Shown piece by piece: positions 48,524 through 60,482 of a DNA stretch of 64,000 nt (positions are counted from its first letter, which is position 1; each line of letters starts with the position of its first letter). The translations under genes were made by a program, and so were the position numbers. Below the pieces are notes generated by a model. That model saw only the letters and a list, made by a program, of their open reading frames with translations, was not told the origin of the DNA and searched no databases. This DNA comes from Hawksworthiomyces lignivorus (Eukaryota > Ascomycota > Sordariomycetes > Ophiostomatales > Ophiostomataceae), in NCBI GenBank assembly GCA_002917075.1, contig NTMA01000002.1:496001-560000 (forward strand), in the 5' to 3' direction.

Positions 48524-48832
48524 TTACAGCGGGCCGCGGTGACTCAGTCGATATCAACACCATCGAAGAGATTGAATTGGAGGATCGCCACCAGCTTTTG
48601 GCTTGAGACAACTAACGGTGCTACGACCATTACTGCCGCATTTGATCAGTATCAACGGCATACGAGTAATTCTGCAGCAGTTAGCGTAGCGGCGGACTTA
48701 CTCAAGCGGTAGTTATGTACATGGTCCACTATACTGTGCAGTGCGTTTCCTAATGGGTTATGTTTCACGTGGTCAGCGAAGTTCAATACCAAATTCAAGA
48801 GAACGGCATCGCAGTGGATGCTAGCGTACGTA

Positions 48833-48850
48833 CGTATGTACGTACATACG
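48833..48850. repeat. 18-bp perfect palindrome (ACGT-rich)
   Basis: The segment cgtatgtacgtacatacg equals its own reverse complement. It may be a cruciform-prone repeat or a palindromic binding site; nothing nearby suggests which. Confidence 0.6.
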
Positions 48851-50379
48851 AGTAGTCTCTTATCTCCACAAATGTAGCATCCAGAGTTGTCGTACGTCGT
48901 AGATAGGCTCGATAGGCCCCCTCAGAGAGCCGACCTAGGGCGCTAGAGACTGATGCTGCAACGCTTGTACGTCACATTTGATGCTAATTCTGCGCGAGGG
49001 GGCTCGCTACTGTACTTGTACAAGATGGATGCATCGTTTGCCGGAGCTGGCCACAATGAGAGACGATCGTCGCAGTCGGGTCTCTGCACATTAGTTGTCT
49101 CTTCTGCAGCTAAATCAATTTATTCGCAAACTGACGGGTTACATTCATCCAAAGCCAGCGACTACGGTTTTTACTTTGCTATCTGCAGGTGTATGGAGAA
49201 TGTCCGTGTGCGTTTGTTTGTGTACGAGCGGGCGTGGTAAGGCCATTTACGTGCTGAGTAGGCTGATCGCAGCGCAGACTTTGGCGAGCTTGCTTGAAAC
49301 TTCTGCCAAGATACGGTTTGCATGTATCAGAGTAATGAGGCGCAGGCACTGCTTTTATTATGCCGAGTTCATTATACTCAAAGGAACGGAAAAACGGACA
49401 GAGCAAAAGGGCCAATCATGCCGCATCGCAGTTTCAGCGCGGCTGGCGCTCAAAAAGCAAAAGGAAATTACAGCAGCAGTTCGAGTCATCGAGAACAAAG
49501 AGAGACGGGGCGGTCCTTTGTTTGACGTTGGGTAAGACAAGCCTCTGGCTAAACGCCACAGACTTTCAGCAAGCCGCCACAGCTTGCAGCTCTCCTACAG
49601 TGCTCAGTGTCGGTAGAGACGGTGGCTCGTTGATTCAACGCGATGACGGAATGGTTATACTGATCGCCACGGCTGCGCCGTACACGCGTTTACTATCGCC
49701 AGCTCTTCCCCTTGAAGGTCGAGATCATCGCCGGCTGCTTCTGTCGTTGCTAGTAAGCCTGAATGCGGCGTCTGTAGCATAACCAACGCGTGAGAAGGAC
49801 AAATTATAGCGTTTCTCAGGCGGCTTAAGTTTGCGCGGCGGCGTCTTGTCCCCGTATGGAGAGAAATCTGGCAATAGCTGACGATAGTTGTCCTGTCATT
49901 TGCGAAACCTCACCTCTCCTCACCTTCTTGCCGAGTCTGCAGCTCACCAAATAACAACCGCAAAAGAGACGGCTGGTAATCATATTTACTAGAAATGACA
50001 AGAAAAAAATAGCTAAGGATATTGGGGTACAGTGAGACGGTATCTTATATTGGTCCGTCTGGTACGCTAAAAAAGAAATGGAAGAAATGCGCAGGACAAA
50101 GGGCAGAGAGCAGAGAGGGGGGGATGAAATAGGTCATGGCTCCAGACGCGACCGTCGCCAGTGTTTTGGAGTGCCGATGTACTGATACATTTCCCCCGGA
50201 CAAGAGAAAGGACCTCGCTCTTCGACAGTGCTGCCTGGCTTACTCGAAAACTGCCTTTATGCAAAATGGGGCGCCACCGCGAGAGCTACAGCAGACAACC
50301 TAATCAACGATTTGCCCCTTTGGCATTCAGGCATCAAACAAGAAATCCCGTGGGTATTGCCTCGAGACTGACATCGTTC

Positions 50380-51500
50380 TTCCGGCCTCCTTTTTCCCTA
50401 TTCCCTTTTCCCTTCCTTGCCTTTCATTTTTTTTCTTGTTTATTTTTTTTTTTGTTTTCTTCTCTTTCTCTCTTCATTCTCTCGTCAGCCTCTCAACCAC
50501 AACCTGACTTCTTATCCTCAACAATGTATGCTTTTTCTTCATTTTGTTTCCCTTTTTTGTCGGGAGACAAGAAAAATCTGTCAAATCTGAATCCAAGGTA
50601 GGCGATACGAAAGACACGGGAATTTAAAATGACATACAGATTTCCCAGGGTTTGTCTTGTGGTAAGTGTACCATTCTCTCTTCATTTCTCTTGGTGGTGC
50701 AGCATGCTCTCTGCCATCCAGCGGCGAACCAGCGCTATAGTGTTCGTTGCCCTCTCTTACCCTCGCCGCTAGCCTTGGCCACTCACTGTCTTGGCTGCTT
50801 ACGAAGCTGGATACACACCCTTTCTTTTTTCGAGGTATCCCAGCATTATGGCCTCAGGCACCAAGACGCACGCCCTTCCATCTTCAATCTCTCTCCCGAT
50901 GTACCGGTACAAGGTCACAGTCGGTCTTACCTTCTACAACAAAGTCTTTCTCCAGTGAAAAAGAGCCATGCACTATGCTTTTTACGAGTAGAAACACAAC
51001 ATGCGAATCACACCAGGGGAAAGAGAGCACCGCGCCAGAGCTACGCTAACCGGCGGAATTCTGCTCTTTCTTTCTTTCGTTCTCTTTTTCCAAACATCGT
51101 TTTTCCCTTTTTTTTTTTCTTTTTTTTTTTTCTTGCCCTTGCGGCTTGCCTATTGGTTGCTTCCCTTTCCCTCTTTCCCATCTCCTCCTTCCTTCCTTCC
51201 TCCCCCGTCTGTGGGTGTCTCCCCCTGCGCTCTTGCTTCCTGTGCTCTCCTCTTTTCTCGCTTTTTCGCTTTCTTTCCCCGTTCTTGTTGTTTTGGCCCC
51301 CCTCTCTGTTCTTTCTTTCTTTCTTTCTTACCAACACAAACTCGCCCACTTGGGATTTCCACTCGTCTTCTTTTTCTTCACTTTCTCCCTTCGTCTTCTC
51401 TCTCTTCTCCTCTTCTCTACCTCTCTCATCATACGCCGCTTTCTATACCTCTTTTTCCTTTTCCATCTTTCACCCTCCTTGCGCGTTTCGGAATCCAATT
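50380..51500 (+). repeat. polypyrimidine tract with (TTCT)n
   Basis: More than 1 kb of C/T-biased sequence, including a clean TTCT microsatellite at about 51310–51329 and T runs at 51108–51131. Overlapping long open frames here (for example 50652–51608 and 51146–51988) arise only because this composition lacks stop codons. Confidence 0.7.
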
Positions 51501-52341
51501 CTCCACGAACTTTCACGACCAGAACGGACTTTCGCGAACACGAATTTCACAAAATCGACACTTTTTTTCCCGATCGCAACATCGACATCAATTTTGTTCA
51601 CTGCTTGACCGATTTTGATTCGCTGTCGCTGTATCTTGATCTCCCTCGAATCCTCCTTCGTTTCCTGCACACAAACGGAATAGAACTTACGACCAGAGCT
51701 TTCAACGCTCTGTTACTTCTTTGCTCCTGTTTCGCATCGTGTCTACCCTGGGACACCTCTTTCGCTAGAGGAACTGTTCGTTCGGTGTTGCCTCGACGGT
51801 TTGTCTTTCATCGCGATAGATCCGAGCTCAACTCTTGTTTTCTGCGCGTTTGCCTCCCGCGACTAGTCTGCCACTCTCTTTTTGCGATCGCCACCCTGCC
51901 GAACAACTTTTCTTTTTTGTTCTCAGCAATAAAGATCAGACAACCCACCCGAGTCCTGTCGTTTTCTACAGTTTTCAAGTCGCGTTAAACTCTGTTCGCG
52001 TCCACGAAAGCGCAACTCTTCAATCTCCTGCAGTTCTCTTGTTACTTCTTTTTCTCGTCGCGTGTCCTTCCTTGAAGCGGTCGCCTTGCAGGTCTCTCGT
52101 GCTTTCTTGGCTAGGGTTTCAGTGCCAATTTTATCGGGTTGGGTGGGCTTTCTTCATTGACTGGCGATACGGGTGATCACTCAAGCGACCGCAATCGTTT
52201 TGCTCGAGTCTCCTCAGCTTCGCCTTATTTGTGAATCGAGTTGCCTGCCCAGTCATGTTATCACGACCGAGTACATAATCTTAGCCTCTCATCCCCCTCT
52301 CCCTACGGCACCCTCCCCCATGGTGAGGCCTCTCTTGGATT

Positions 52342-55300
52342 ATGACAGAAAAGCTCCAACCGCCGTCGACACTGACCGCAATCTCGAATCAGAGATTACC
52401 CCCTCTGAATCCGTCTTCACCTACTTCTCTACCTCCTTTTCCTTCCCCAACACCTATCTTCCCTCCGACCTCCTCCACCGTCGCCGCTACCACTGCTGAG
52501 ACGTCCACCAACGGGGTCACTTTTGCGCCTTCAATACAAGATGGGCCTGTCCCAAAGGTGGAGCCAGCCGCAGAGGAGGAGCCATACACAATAAAATGCA
52601 TATGTGGCTTCACGGGTGATGATGGAAACACAATATACTGCGAAATATGCGACTCGTGGCAGCATATTGAGTGTTTCTATCCAAACAATAGCGAGGAGGC
52701 CACTCGTGAAGAGTTTGCGCACGCTTGCCACGAGTGCAAACCTAGGTCATTGAATGTGGCCCATGCTATCGACTACCAGCGGCAGCGACTGCAAGCCGTC
52801 TCTGCAGAGGCTGCCATCAATCCACCAAAGCCCAAACGGCCCCCATCAAAAAGTCATGGCCAAAGTCACAAAAAGAAGCCGAAACCAGGCGATCTGATGA
52901 TCAACGGGCACGGAATACCAACCACCGATACAACAAAACACCCTACTTCCGCTCAAGACACGAACAACCAACATCCTCCTACAAAGAAGTCGAAGAGCTC
53001 TCACAAATCAAGCCAATCTATAGGTGGATCGCACACTAAGAGAAGTCCATCTTACAGCGCATCTCGGACAGCTCTCCAAATGGGACACCCCCTGAGTCCT
53101 GCCACTACACCGCCTGATCTTCCGGATGTCCACAACTACTCGAGCGATTTCTTGTCGCGATGTAACGACCAGGATTCTGTTCTGAACGTGCAGACCAACT
53201 CATTTGCTACACTTGGAGTCTCAAATGCGACATCAATTTGGCTGCGAGAGCCAGAACAGATGTTGGCAGAGACAGGTCACAAGTTTGCCGATGTTTTCCA
53301 GGTCTTGCATTCGAATATCGAATCCATTCAGCGCCCACCGCGTGTGGACACTACTACGAAGCGGGTCCTGGGCGACGCAGTTGTCCATTTGAGGTATTTA
53401 GCCACCCCAGTGGCTGTCGATAAGGACGTCCCTCTGATGGAGCTGAATGGCCAGATCGGCTTCCAGAAAGACTACTGTGCTATTCCATCGAATCGATATG
53501 AAGGATTGTCATGTCCACTTCCCTTTGTGTTTTTCCACCCCTTACTTCCTCTGTACATTGATACGCGGAGGGAGGGATCTCTGGCTCGCTATGTCCGTCG
53601 TAGCTGCCGACCAAACGCTGTCCTAGATACATTCCTCTCTGGGGGCTCCGAGTATCATTTCTGGTTAGTCAGCGACCGGCACATTGCCGCAAATGAGCAG
53701 ATCACTATACCCTGGGATTTCCGTCTGGCACATGGTGTCAGGGATCGGTACATTCGTCTTCTTGGCCTGATCGACGACGATGGAAGCGGCCAGGACTATA
53801 TGGACGTGGACGAGGAAGAATACTACGCCATAGTCCAGTGGGTTTCCCAAATGCTATCTGAGCACGGCGGCTGTGCTTGCGATCTAGGGAATGACTGTGC
53901 TTTTGCTCGTTTCCGCCTGATATGTGGCAGCAAAATACAGGCACGCAACAACCACAGCGGCACCAGCAACCATAGCTCTAAGAAAAAGAGTTCTCGCAAG
54001 GCCAGGTCTCATGCTCTGTCGCCCACAAGCACTAGTCATGCTACTAACAGTCGTGCCGCAAGCGAAGGCCACCTCGACGATTTCCCGGAAACTGACAAAC
54101 TCTCAACATCATCTCGCAGCAAGCCCCCGAGTCGAGACATGACGCCTGCACCACGTCAAGGATCGTTTGATATGTTAGGGATATTAACGGAGCCGACCGA
54201 TCGGGATAAGAGAAAGGTTGCAATGGTAGAAGATTCGTTCCGCCGGTTGGAGCAACAACCGCCGCGGAAGAAGAAGCGTGTGTCTGACGGAACGACTACT
54301 GGGGACAAGTCTAGCAACACCCCAGGAAAGCCAAAGCCGAAGAACCCATCGACTGTTAACGGTGCCGGACGAATTTCCAATGGCACCGGCGACCATCCAG
54401 AGCTCGCAAATGGCAATATCGGGCATCTCTACGTAGATGCGTCGACATCACGCAGCAAATCAGGATCCCCAGTCAGCACTGTATCGCCTCAAACAGCAGG
54501 CAGCATTCACAATCATGGCTTCTCATCAATGGTGGCTGGCCTTGGATCAGCATCTGCTATCTCCAGGCATACGTCGGCTGGACCTCCGTCAAATTACTGT
54601 GATGCCAGCGTTCAGACCGATCCCATAGAAGGAGAATGGTACAGCGTGAAGCCTCCGACACCACGCCTCAAGAGACGGATTGTCTCACTGTCAAAGCGGT
54701 TACTAAACGGTAGACGCCGTGGGCAATTCGGGGACAATGGCGGGAGTGCGCCGCAGACGTCGCAACTTTCCACTTCGTCGGCTACGGATATTGATGCGTC
54801 GACGGTCGAAGAACAGCTGAAGGAGCCTGAGAAGCTGTCGACCGATCATCCGACCAATGACAGCCAGATGCAGGATGCCCCGGCGCCTGCTTCTGCTTTT
54901 TCTGAGCTGTCGAAAGCCAGATCAATACCATCGCCAATTGAGACACCGTCAAAAGCGGCAACTGCTCAAGCGGACTCAACCACTCCAGGATATGGCTCTC
55001 CTCTTGGATTTCCTGTGAAGAAGTCCCCTGACCTGCGCGTCCAACTGCCAAAGGTACCTTCTTTTAGCGAAGTTGTTGCGCCAACCATGACAGGTACGCC
55101 AACGCCACTCTCGTCGGCATCTATCGTCCAATCTCCTTTTGCCATGACAAGCGCAAATCCTTTCGGGTCGCCAATCGCAACGCCCAGCCCTGTTAAGAAG
55201 AAGATGAGCCTTAGCGACTACACCAAGAGTCGAAAGGCGGCGGCCGGTCGACCGACTGTCGGGACCATCTTGAAATCGTCTGCGACAAGCGGCGATGAAC

Positions 55301-55419
55301 CAAAGTCTGCCACAAGTACAGATGGTGCTGGTGCGGGCGACTCTCCGACGGGAGCCGAGAAGACACACGACGTTGTTCCTGGCACAGTGTCAACGGCAGA
55401 CACGACAAGCTCGGCGTGA
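52342..55419 (+). CDS. Set3-type PHD finger and SET domain protein, SET3C histone deacetylase complex subunit
   Basis: A single exon encoding 1025 aa. After a disordered Ser/Thr/Pro N-terminus, a PHD finger covers about 84–134 (IKCICGFTGDDGNTIYCEICDSWQHIECF…HACHEC, the C4HC3 pattern). A divergent SET domain spans about 345–480 (YLATPVAVDKDVPL, then RYVRRSCRPNAVL, FWLVSDRHIAANEQITIPWDF). A short Cys cluster follows (CACDLGNDCAF, about 510). The order and wording match yeast Set3 and metazoan MLL5-like proteins. In yeast the PHD binds H3K4me2 and recruits the Hos2/Hst1 deacetylases; the SET domain is thought inactive. The C-terminal half is disordered, with a KKKMSLSDYTKSRKAA motif typical of fungal Set3. 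The start at 52342 is the first in-frame ATG after the pyrimidine tract. Confidence 0.93.
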   Translation: MTEKLQPPSTLTAISNQRLPPLNPSSPTSLPPFPSPTPIFPPTSSTVAATTAETSTNGVTFAPSIQDGPVPKVEPAAEEEPYTIKCICGFTGDDGNTIYCEICDSWQHIECFYPNNSEEATREEFAHACHECKPRSLNVAHAIDYQRQRLQAVSAEAAINPPKPKRPPSKSHGQSHKKKPKPGDLMINGHGIPTTDTTKHPTSAQDTNNQHPPTKKSKSSHKSSQSIGGSHTKRSPSYSASRTALQMGHPLSPATTPPDLPDVHNYSSDFLSRCNDQDSVLNVQTNSFATLGVSNATSIWLREPEQMLAETGHKFADVFQVLHSNIESIQRPPRVDTTTKRVLGDAVVHLRYLATPVAVDKDVPLMELNGQIGFQKDYCAIPSNRYEGLSCPLPFVFFHPLLPLYIDTRREGSLARYVRRSCRPNAVLDTFLSGGSEYHFWLVSDRHIAANEQITIPWDFRLAHGVRDRYIRLLGLIDDDGSGQDYMDVDEEEYYAIVQWVSQMLSEHGGCACDLGNDCAFARFRLICGSKIQARNNHSGTSNHSSKKKSSRKARSHALSPTSTSHATNSRAASEGHLDDFPETDKLSTSSRSKPPSRDMTPAPRQGSFDMLGILTEPTDRDKRKVAMVEDSFRRLEQQPPRKKKRVSDGTTTGDKSSNTPGKPKPKNPSTVNGAGRISNGTGDHPELANGNIGHLYVDASTSRSKSGSPVSTVSPQTAGSIHNHGFSSMVAGLGSASAISRHTSAGPPSNYCDASVQTDPIEGEWYSVKPPTPRLKRRIVSLSKRLLNGRRRGQFGDNGGSAPQTSQLSTSSATDIDASTVEEQLKEPEKLSTDHPTNDSQMQDAPAPASAFSELSKARSIPSPIETPSKAATAQADSTTPGYGSPLGFPVKKSPDLRVQLPKVPSFSEVVAPTMTGTPTPLSSASIVQSPFAMTSANPFGSPIATPSPVKKKMSLSDYTKSRKAAAGRPTVGTILKSSATSGDEPKSATSTDGAGAGDSPTGAEKTHDVVPGTVSTADTTSSA

Positions 55420-56425
55420 TGAAGAGATGATCACACGATGTGGGTGTATGGCCTGAATGCCCTGTCTATCCGAAGTCCTTCTATTTCCTTTTTATTTCTT
55501 TGTGCCATTGAAGCAACCATTTTATTCTTTCTTTTCTTGTTCTTTCTATAAAATCAATGGGTTTTCTTTTGGAAGAGGCATAGGATGCCATGGCGTTGGG
55601 GCTGATAAAGATGAAGGGGAGGAAATGGGAGGGAGTTGATGGGTATCTATTTGGTAAAGGGAAATGGTTTCGGGAAATTGGTGCTTTTCGGCTCAAAACA
55701 ACGAGAAAATGGATCGGAAAGGGGGGAAAGATTACTTCATATTTATGTCTTTTGGCTCTATTTTACCGGAGAACATGGGGACGAAACGCTTGTGAAAAGC
55801 AGTCCTTTTAGTAGGGTCACACGGCCCTCTATGATATATATACCACTTTTTCTACTGTTCTACAACTCTTTCATGCATCTTCAAGACGTGTTAAGCGTAT
55901 CGTAAGAGCGTTGAAGGATGGGTCGGCATTCTTAGATCCGTTATATTTATTGGTGTATGAGTGCGCATGGCCGATAGCTCTTTTTATGTTAGCCTTTCGC
56001 TGATCATATACTAAAGGATTAGTTATCTATAAACATATATAATGGCTAGGAGAGAGTTGTCTACCTTTGACAATAGAAAATATAAGTCTGAGCACCGGCT
56101 GTGTTGGCAGAGTTTTTAAATGATCTTTTAATACGCTTTGTCCTAAGGACCTGCCTGTACTACCTTTCAATAGAGCTTTCCCTTTTCCCCCTTAGTTTCC
56201 CAAATCTAATTTTTATGATTACCACCGAGTCGATGATTTTGAAAATCCTGGAGACGTATCTTATGTCCCTCTTGTACATGAAGAAAGCAGATTAGAATTG
56301 AATTACACTAACCCTCCCCTCCTACTCTAAAAAAAGAAAAGAAAAAGAAAACGATCAGTGGTTTGGATAGGAAGGAGGGGAAGGAGGGCGACCCGCAGAA
56401 CCATCCTCTTGCTCGCTGCGCTCTC
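55420..56425. other. shared 3' region of SET3 and ALG7
   Basis: About 1 kb between convergent stop codons. AT-rich in the middle; no supported gene. Confidence 0.6.
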
Positions 56426-58061
56426 TCAATAGCCAGGGCCCAGGTTGTCCTCCTTAAAGATCAGCAAGGCCAGGCGGTGGCGCACAAACAGGCCGAACAG
56501 GCCGACGGCGGCCTGCATGATGAGCACCTCGAGGGCGAGGCGGTCCTCGCGCAGGGGCCCGCGCCAGACGAGCCAGAGGTTGAGCAGCGTCATGTTGGAG
56601 GCCTCCTGGATGACGCCGGGGCGGTCCGGGTCCTCGACGAGGCGGATGAGGCGCAGGCGGGCCAGGAGGCGCAGGGCTGCGGCGACGGGGGGGCGGGGCT
56701 GGCGGTCCGGGGAGAAGACGGCGACGGAGGGCTCGAGTAGGCCGGAGCGGGCGTGGAAGCGGGGCAGGCGGTGGCGGGGGCAGGGGACGAGGCCGAAGAG
56801 CTGGGGCGCCGAGTAGAGGAAGTTGGCGACCTGGGGGACGAGCAGCAGCAGCAGGGTCTTGGAGAAGTGGCCGAGGATGCCGACGACGGCGAAGACCATG
56901 CCGGCAAAGTAGCAGTAGGTGTCGCCGACGAAGACGCGGGCGGGGAACCAGTTGTGGGCGAGCAGGGCGCAGGAGACGCCGAGGAAGGGCAGCAGGAAGT
57001 AGAGCGAGAACAGGTGGCTGTCGGTGGCCGGGTGGGGGTAGGGGTCGGCCAGCAGGTAGAGGGCGTCGTTGGCGACGAGCAGCAGGGCGACGACGATGGA
57101 CTGGCCGACCTCGATGCCGTTGACGCCGGCGAGGATGTTGATGCTGTTGGGGGAGAAGATGGCGACGGCGGCCATGTAGCCGTAGTAGAGCGGGCCCAGG
57201 TCGACGAGCTCGACGCCGCCCAGGTAGGGCTGCAGCGGGGTGGGCACGACGACCGAGGTGACGCCAAAGTCGACAAAGTAGACGACCAGCAGCGGGATGG
57301 CGGCGAAGCCGGGGATGAAGAACTTGTGGCGCCAGCGGATGTCAAACAGGTCGTCGCCGATGCCCAGCAGCGTGATGGACTGCAGCGAGATGATGGCAGA
57401 CAGGTAGGAAGCGAGCTGGGAACGAGGCGTCAGCTACCATATCGAGAGAGAGATAAAAATAGCGGACACATACCTTGGAGTGCGGAAACCGGTGCAGCAG
57501 CCGCCCCGACTGGACGTGCGCGGCCTGGAGCACGACGTCGCGGTTGCCGCCGCCGCTGGTGGCAGCCACGATGTCCTTGTAGAAGGGCATGGGAATGAAG
57601 ACGATGATGGCCAGCAGGTAGACGACGGCGCAGACGGCGCCCATGCACTCGGGCAGGACGCGGCGCTGGGCCTTGTTGAGGTCGGCGCCGCGGATGCCGG
57701 CGGCCACAAAGGTGGGGCCGAGCCAGCGGATCATGGCGTAGCTGGCGGCAAAGGCGATGCCGCTCAGCGCCAGCGACGCCGTCAGCGGCGCGCCGTCGTC
57801 GCGGCGCACCGTGTTGGCCAGCACGGCGGCGCAGGCGGCGGCGACGGCCAGCAGGCTGCGGGTCTCGGTGCGGGAGAGGGTGCTGGGGATGCCGGCCGCG
57901 AGGGCGGCGTTCTCTGCCTTGTTGCTCTTGGAGGACGGCGGAGGAGCAGACGCCGCAGAGGAGGCGGCAGCAGTATGGCCATTGGCGGATGCAGAAGTGG
58001 TGGGTCCCGAGCCGGAGTTGGAGCCCGCAGGCCGGCTGCCGGACGCCAAGGAAGAGACCAT
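56426..58061 (-). CDS. UDP-GlcNAc:dolichyl-phosphate GlcNAc-1-phosphotransferase (Alg7)
   Basis: Two exons on the minus strand, 58061–57474 and 57415–56426, encode 525 aa. The intron is gtatgt…cccag with a GCTGAC branch. Alg7 makes dolichyl-PP-GlcNAc, the first step of N-glycan precursor assembly in the ER membrane, and is the target of tunicamycin. After a disordered Ser/Ala-rich N-terminus there are about ten membrane helices. Motifs are NKAQRRVLPECMGAV (substrate loop), PFYKDI, the Mg2+-binding GIGDDLFDIRWR with Asp217/Asp218, NSINILAGVNGIEVGQS and FVGDTYCYFAGM, then the C-terminal NMTLLNLWLVWRGPLREDRL. Very high GC gives long spurious frames on the + strand. An in-frame ATG 66 bases upstream (58127) would add 22 residues; the nearer start is preferred by context but not proven. 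Confidence 0.95.
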
Positions 58062-60482
58062 TATGGAGGGAGGGGGGACAGAGACACAGACAAGAAGAGA
58101 AACAGGAACCCAGGAGGAGTTATGCAAGGCTTCTCCCCCTATGCCAACTTTCTTTTTCCGGCCCTAGCTGTCTCTCGCTTTTCTCGCACTCTCTCTTGCT
58201 TATTGCGCTCCTGCTTCCCTGCGTTTCCGCACGGCCATTTGGTAGCCGGGTTGGCGATTTGTGCTGAAATTGGATCTTTTGTGAAATATGGTATCTGCAC
58301 TAGATCTCCTTCAACGGTTTGTGATGACGCCGTGGCTTCTTGGACTGCGACTCTGGTCTGCACGAATCGATGGGGGCGACAAAATGACACCTATGCCGGT
58401 TTAGACAAAGAGCTCTGCCAATAGCTTGCAGAGATAATTTAGCCCCCCTGTAATATCTTATGTGTGGTTACTTAGCGCTTGCTTTGGTTGGGTTCAGTGG
58501 AGATTGGTGGACCAATCTGACACGGCTGGCCTAAACAAGCAAATTAGCGTATTACAAACAACGCTGTTTGTCTGGCGCGCTATACGAGTACATATTATTG
58601 CTATACGACTATAACTATATAGTGTTGCTGTAAGGCATTTTGCGGCGCAAAACATTACGAGTACAATGTACAGTACCAGCAATTCCCAAAGATGCGTCGC
58701 ATATTATGCGAATTGGCGCCGGAAGTTGAAACATCCGTGGCCCGCGTACATAAACGATGCATCCCGACGTACAAAGGACGAGTATGCTTATGTAGACCAA
58801 CGGGATTCCCGCTCACAACCTCATAGTTGGTTCGAGGTATAGCAGGTTTTTCCAACAACCCAACAAGAAAACGTGCAAAAACAAAAGGCAATAAGACGAC
58901 AGGACAGCCGATGCTTTCATTGGCACACTCGTTCTGCTGGGGAATGTCACTGCACTGTTCTCCGTACACGCGCTGTAGTTATATGGCTTTTTTAAATAGG
59001 CGGCATAAGCCTTATGGGTATATTTCGTGTAGGCGCTGTGCTTCGTAATTTATTGCTTGAGAATTTCACATATGAGTTACTGCACTATATGCGCTGCCAC
59101 CACCGCTGGGCTCACCTCCAACTCAGACAATAATAATAATTCAGACGACCGGCTGCGTAATAAGGACTGCATACGCACTTATAACAGCTCGTAGTCTCTT
59201 GAGCCGCTAGAAGGGACCGCGCACAAAATATTACCAGGTTCTCGGTTCTTGCTAGTAGCGGATCTGCGGCTTGTGTCAATGTCGGTGACTTCTGTGAATG
59301 GGTAGCCGACGGTGCATGCACAACGGGTTGCAGTGTGGTGTCGCGTTTTCGCGTCTTTTCTTCATTGGATGGTGAAACATTGCAAATCATCCTCGAAAAT
59401 GGAAACTATCCGTGTTGGCTCCATCCCACGACGCATTGTCTTGTCAGATTTTGTCTCCGAAGGTGGTCGTAGGGAGGAGAGGGGGGATATGACCCCTTCG
59501 TGTTGACCGTCAAAAGACAAACCACAGACCTCAAAACAGGTGCCACAAATGATAGCATTATTAAGTCTAGACGGCGGCAGAGAGAAGCAAGAAATTAAGA
59601 AACAAGCCCAACGACGCCAGCCGTCTAGAACTGGGGCCGATGTAGGGCATGGTGCGTCTTGTGTGCCATGGGGTTAGTGCTATCTCCTTAATGAGCTCAT
59701 AGCTCTTAGACTTGGGGGGTGGGGATGACCACCTAAGTCCGGGAGGGTAGCGTTCTTTTCCTTCTTCACATTTCACTAACTACCTGAACATGCCCACATC
59801 CATCGTGCCGCCCTACCGGCATCCAGTTGCCGACAATGAGAAGAATTTCGCAGGAAAAGGGGGGGGGGGGGGGGGGGGAGGGCTGCGAGTACGACAATGA
59901 GAGGGAGATAGAGGAGATAGTGTGAGAGTGAAGGGTCAATGCCAGAAATTCAGAAATTGCTCGCATTGGTTTCTCGTCTTCGTCTTGATTTATATGTTTC
60001 TCTTGCTTCAGTGTTTGGGAGAGAAAGCCTGTTCAGAACTGGAATGGGTTTCCATCCGCGCTTAGAGGACTGGAGCTTAAAAAGACTGCAGGCGGATAGC
60101 TGAGCGGCATAGGCACATAAACTAAACTACCGATGCAGATGTTGCCCCGTCCGCTGACATATTGCCAATGACTCCGTACGACTACATGCGTACAGGAAGC
60201 CCATCGTCGCCTACACCCTGGTCGACGTCGCTTTTTTAAACGGAACATTTACGGGGCGACCCTCCCTATCACTAATATTGCTTGTTTTGGCCCAGTCCTT
60301 CAGCTTTGGCCTATATAATCCTTCCAATCCTTTTCTGATAGGAGCTCATAAAGACCAATTGCTGCCCCTGTCTTATTCGTGTTCGGTGTTTCTCTTCTCT
60401 TCTTGTTCTCTTTTCTTGTCTTCTATTTTCTGTAGTCCATCCTCTGCCTCGCCCGTAATCAACTTGTATTGCCAAAGGAAGA
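58062..60482. promoter_or_regulatory. divergent intergenic region, ALG7 / MFS transporter
   Basis: About 2.4 kb between two divergent starts, holding both promoters. It is AT-rich in the centre and has a 19-G run at 59860–59878. A TATA-like tatataat at 60312–60319 lies 164 bases before the transporter ATG, followed by pyrimidine-rich leader, and is a reasonable core promoter. No gene is supported. Confidence 0.5.

Larger units (their letters stand above)
48524..52341. other. intergenic and long SET3 leader
   Basis: No supported gene. An 18-base perfect palindrome lies at 48833–48850. From about 50380 to 51500 the + strand is extremely pyrimidine-rich with TTCT and CCTT microsatellites, so it stays open in all three + frames without coding sense. 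An upstream ATG at 50524 sits beside a gtatgc donor-like sequence. The 3' end is probably a long, possibly intron-containing 5' leader of SET3. Confidence 0.5.

Noticed and set aside
50652..51988. Overlapping 318-, 205- and 280-codon frames in the pyrimidine tract
   Set aside because: All consist of Ser, Phe, Leu and Pro from CT-rich DNA and are open in every frame for compositional reasons.
56753..58424. Long + strand frames opposite ALG7
   Set aside because: Caused by high GC and lack of stop codons; rich in Gly, Asp, Val and Arg without domains, while Alg7 is clear on the minus strand.
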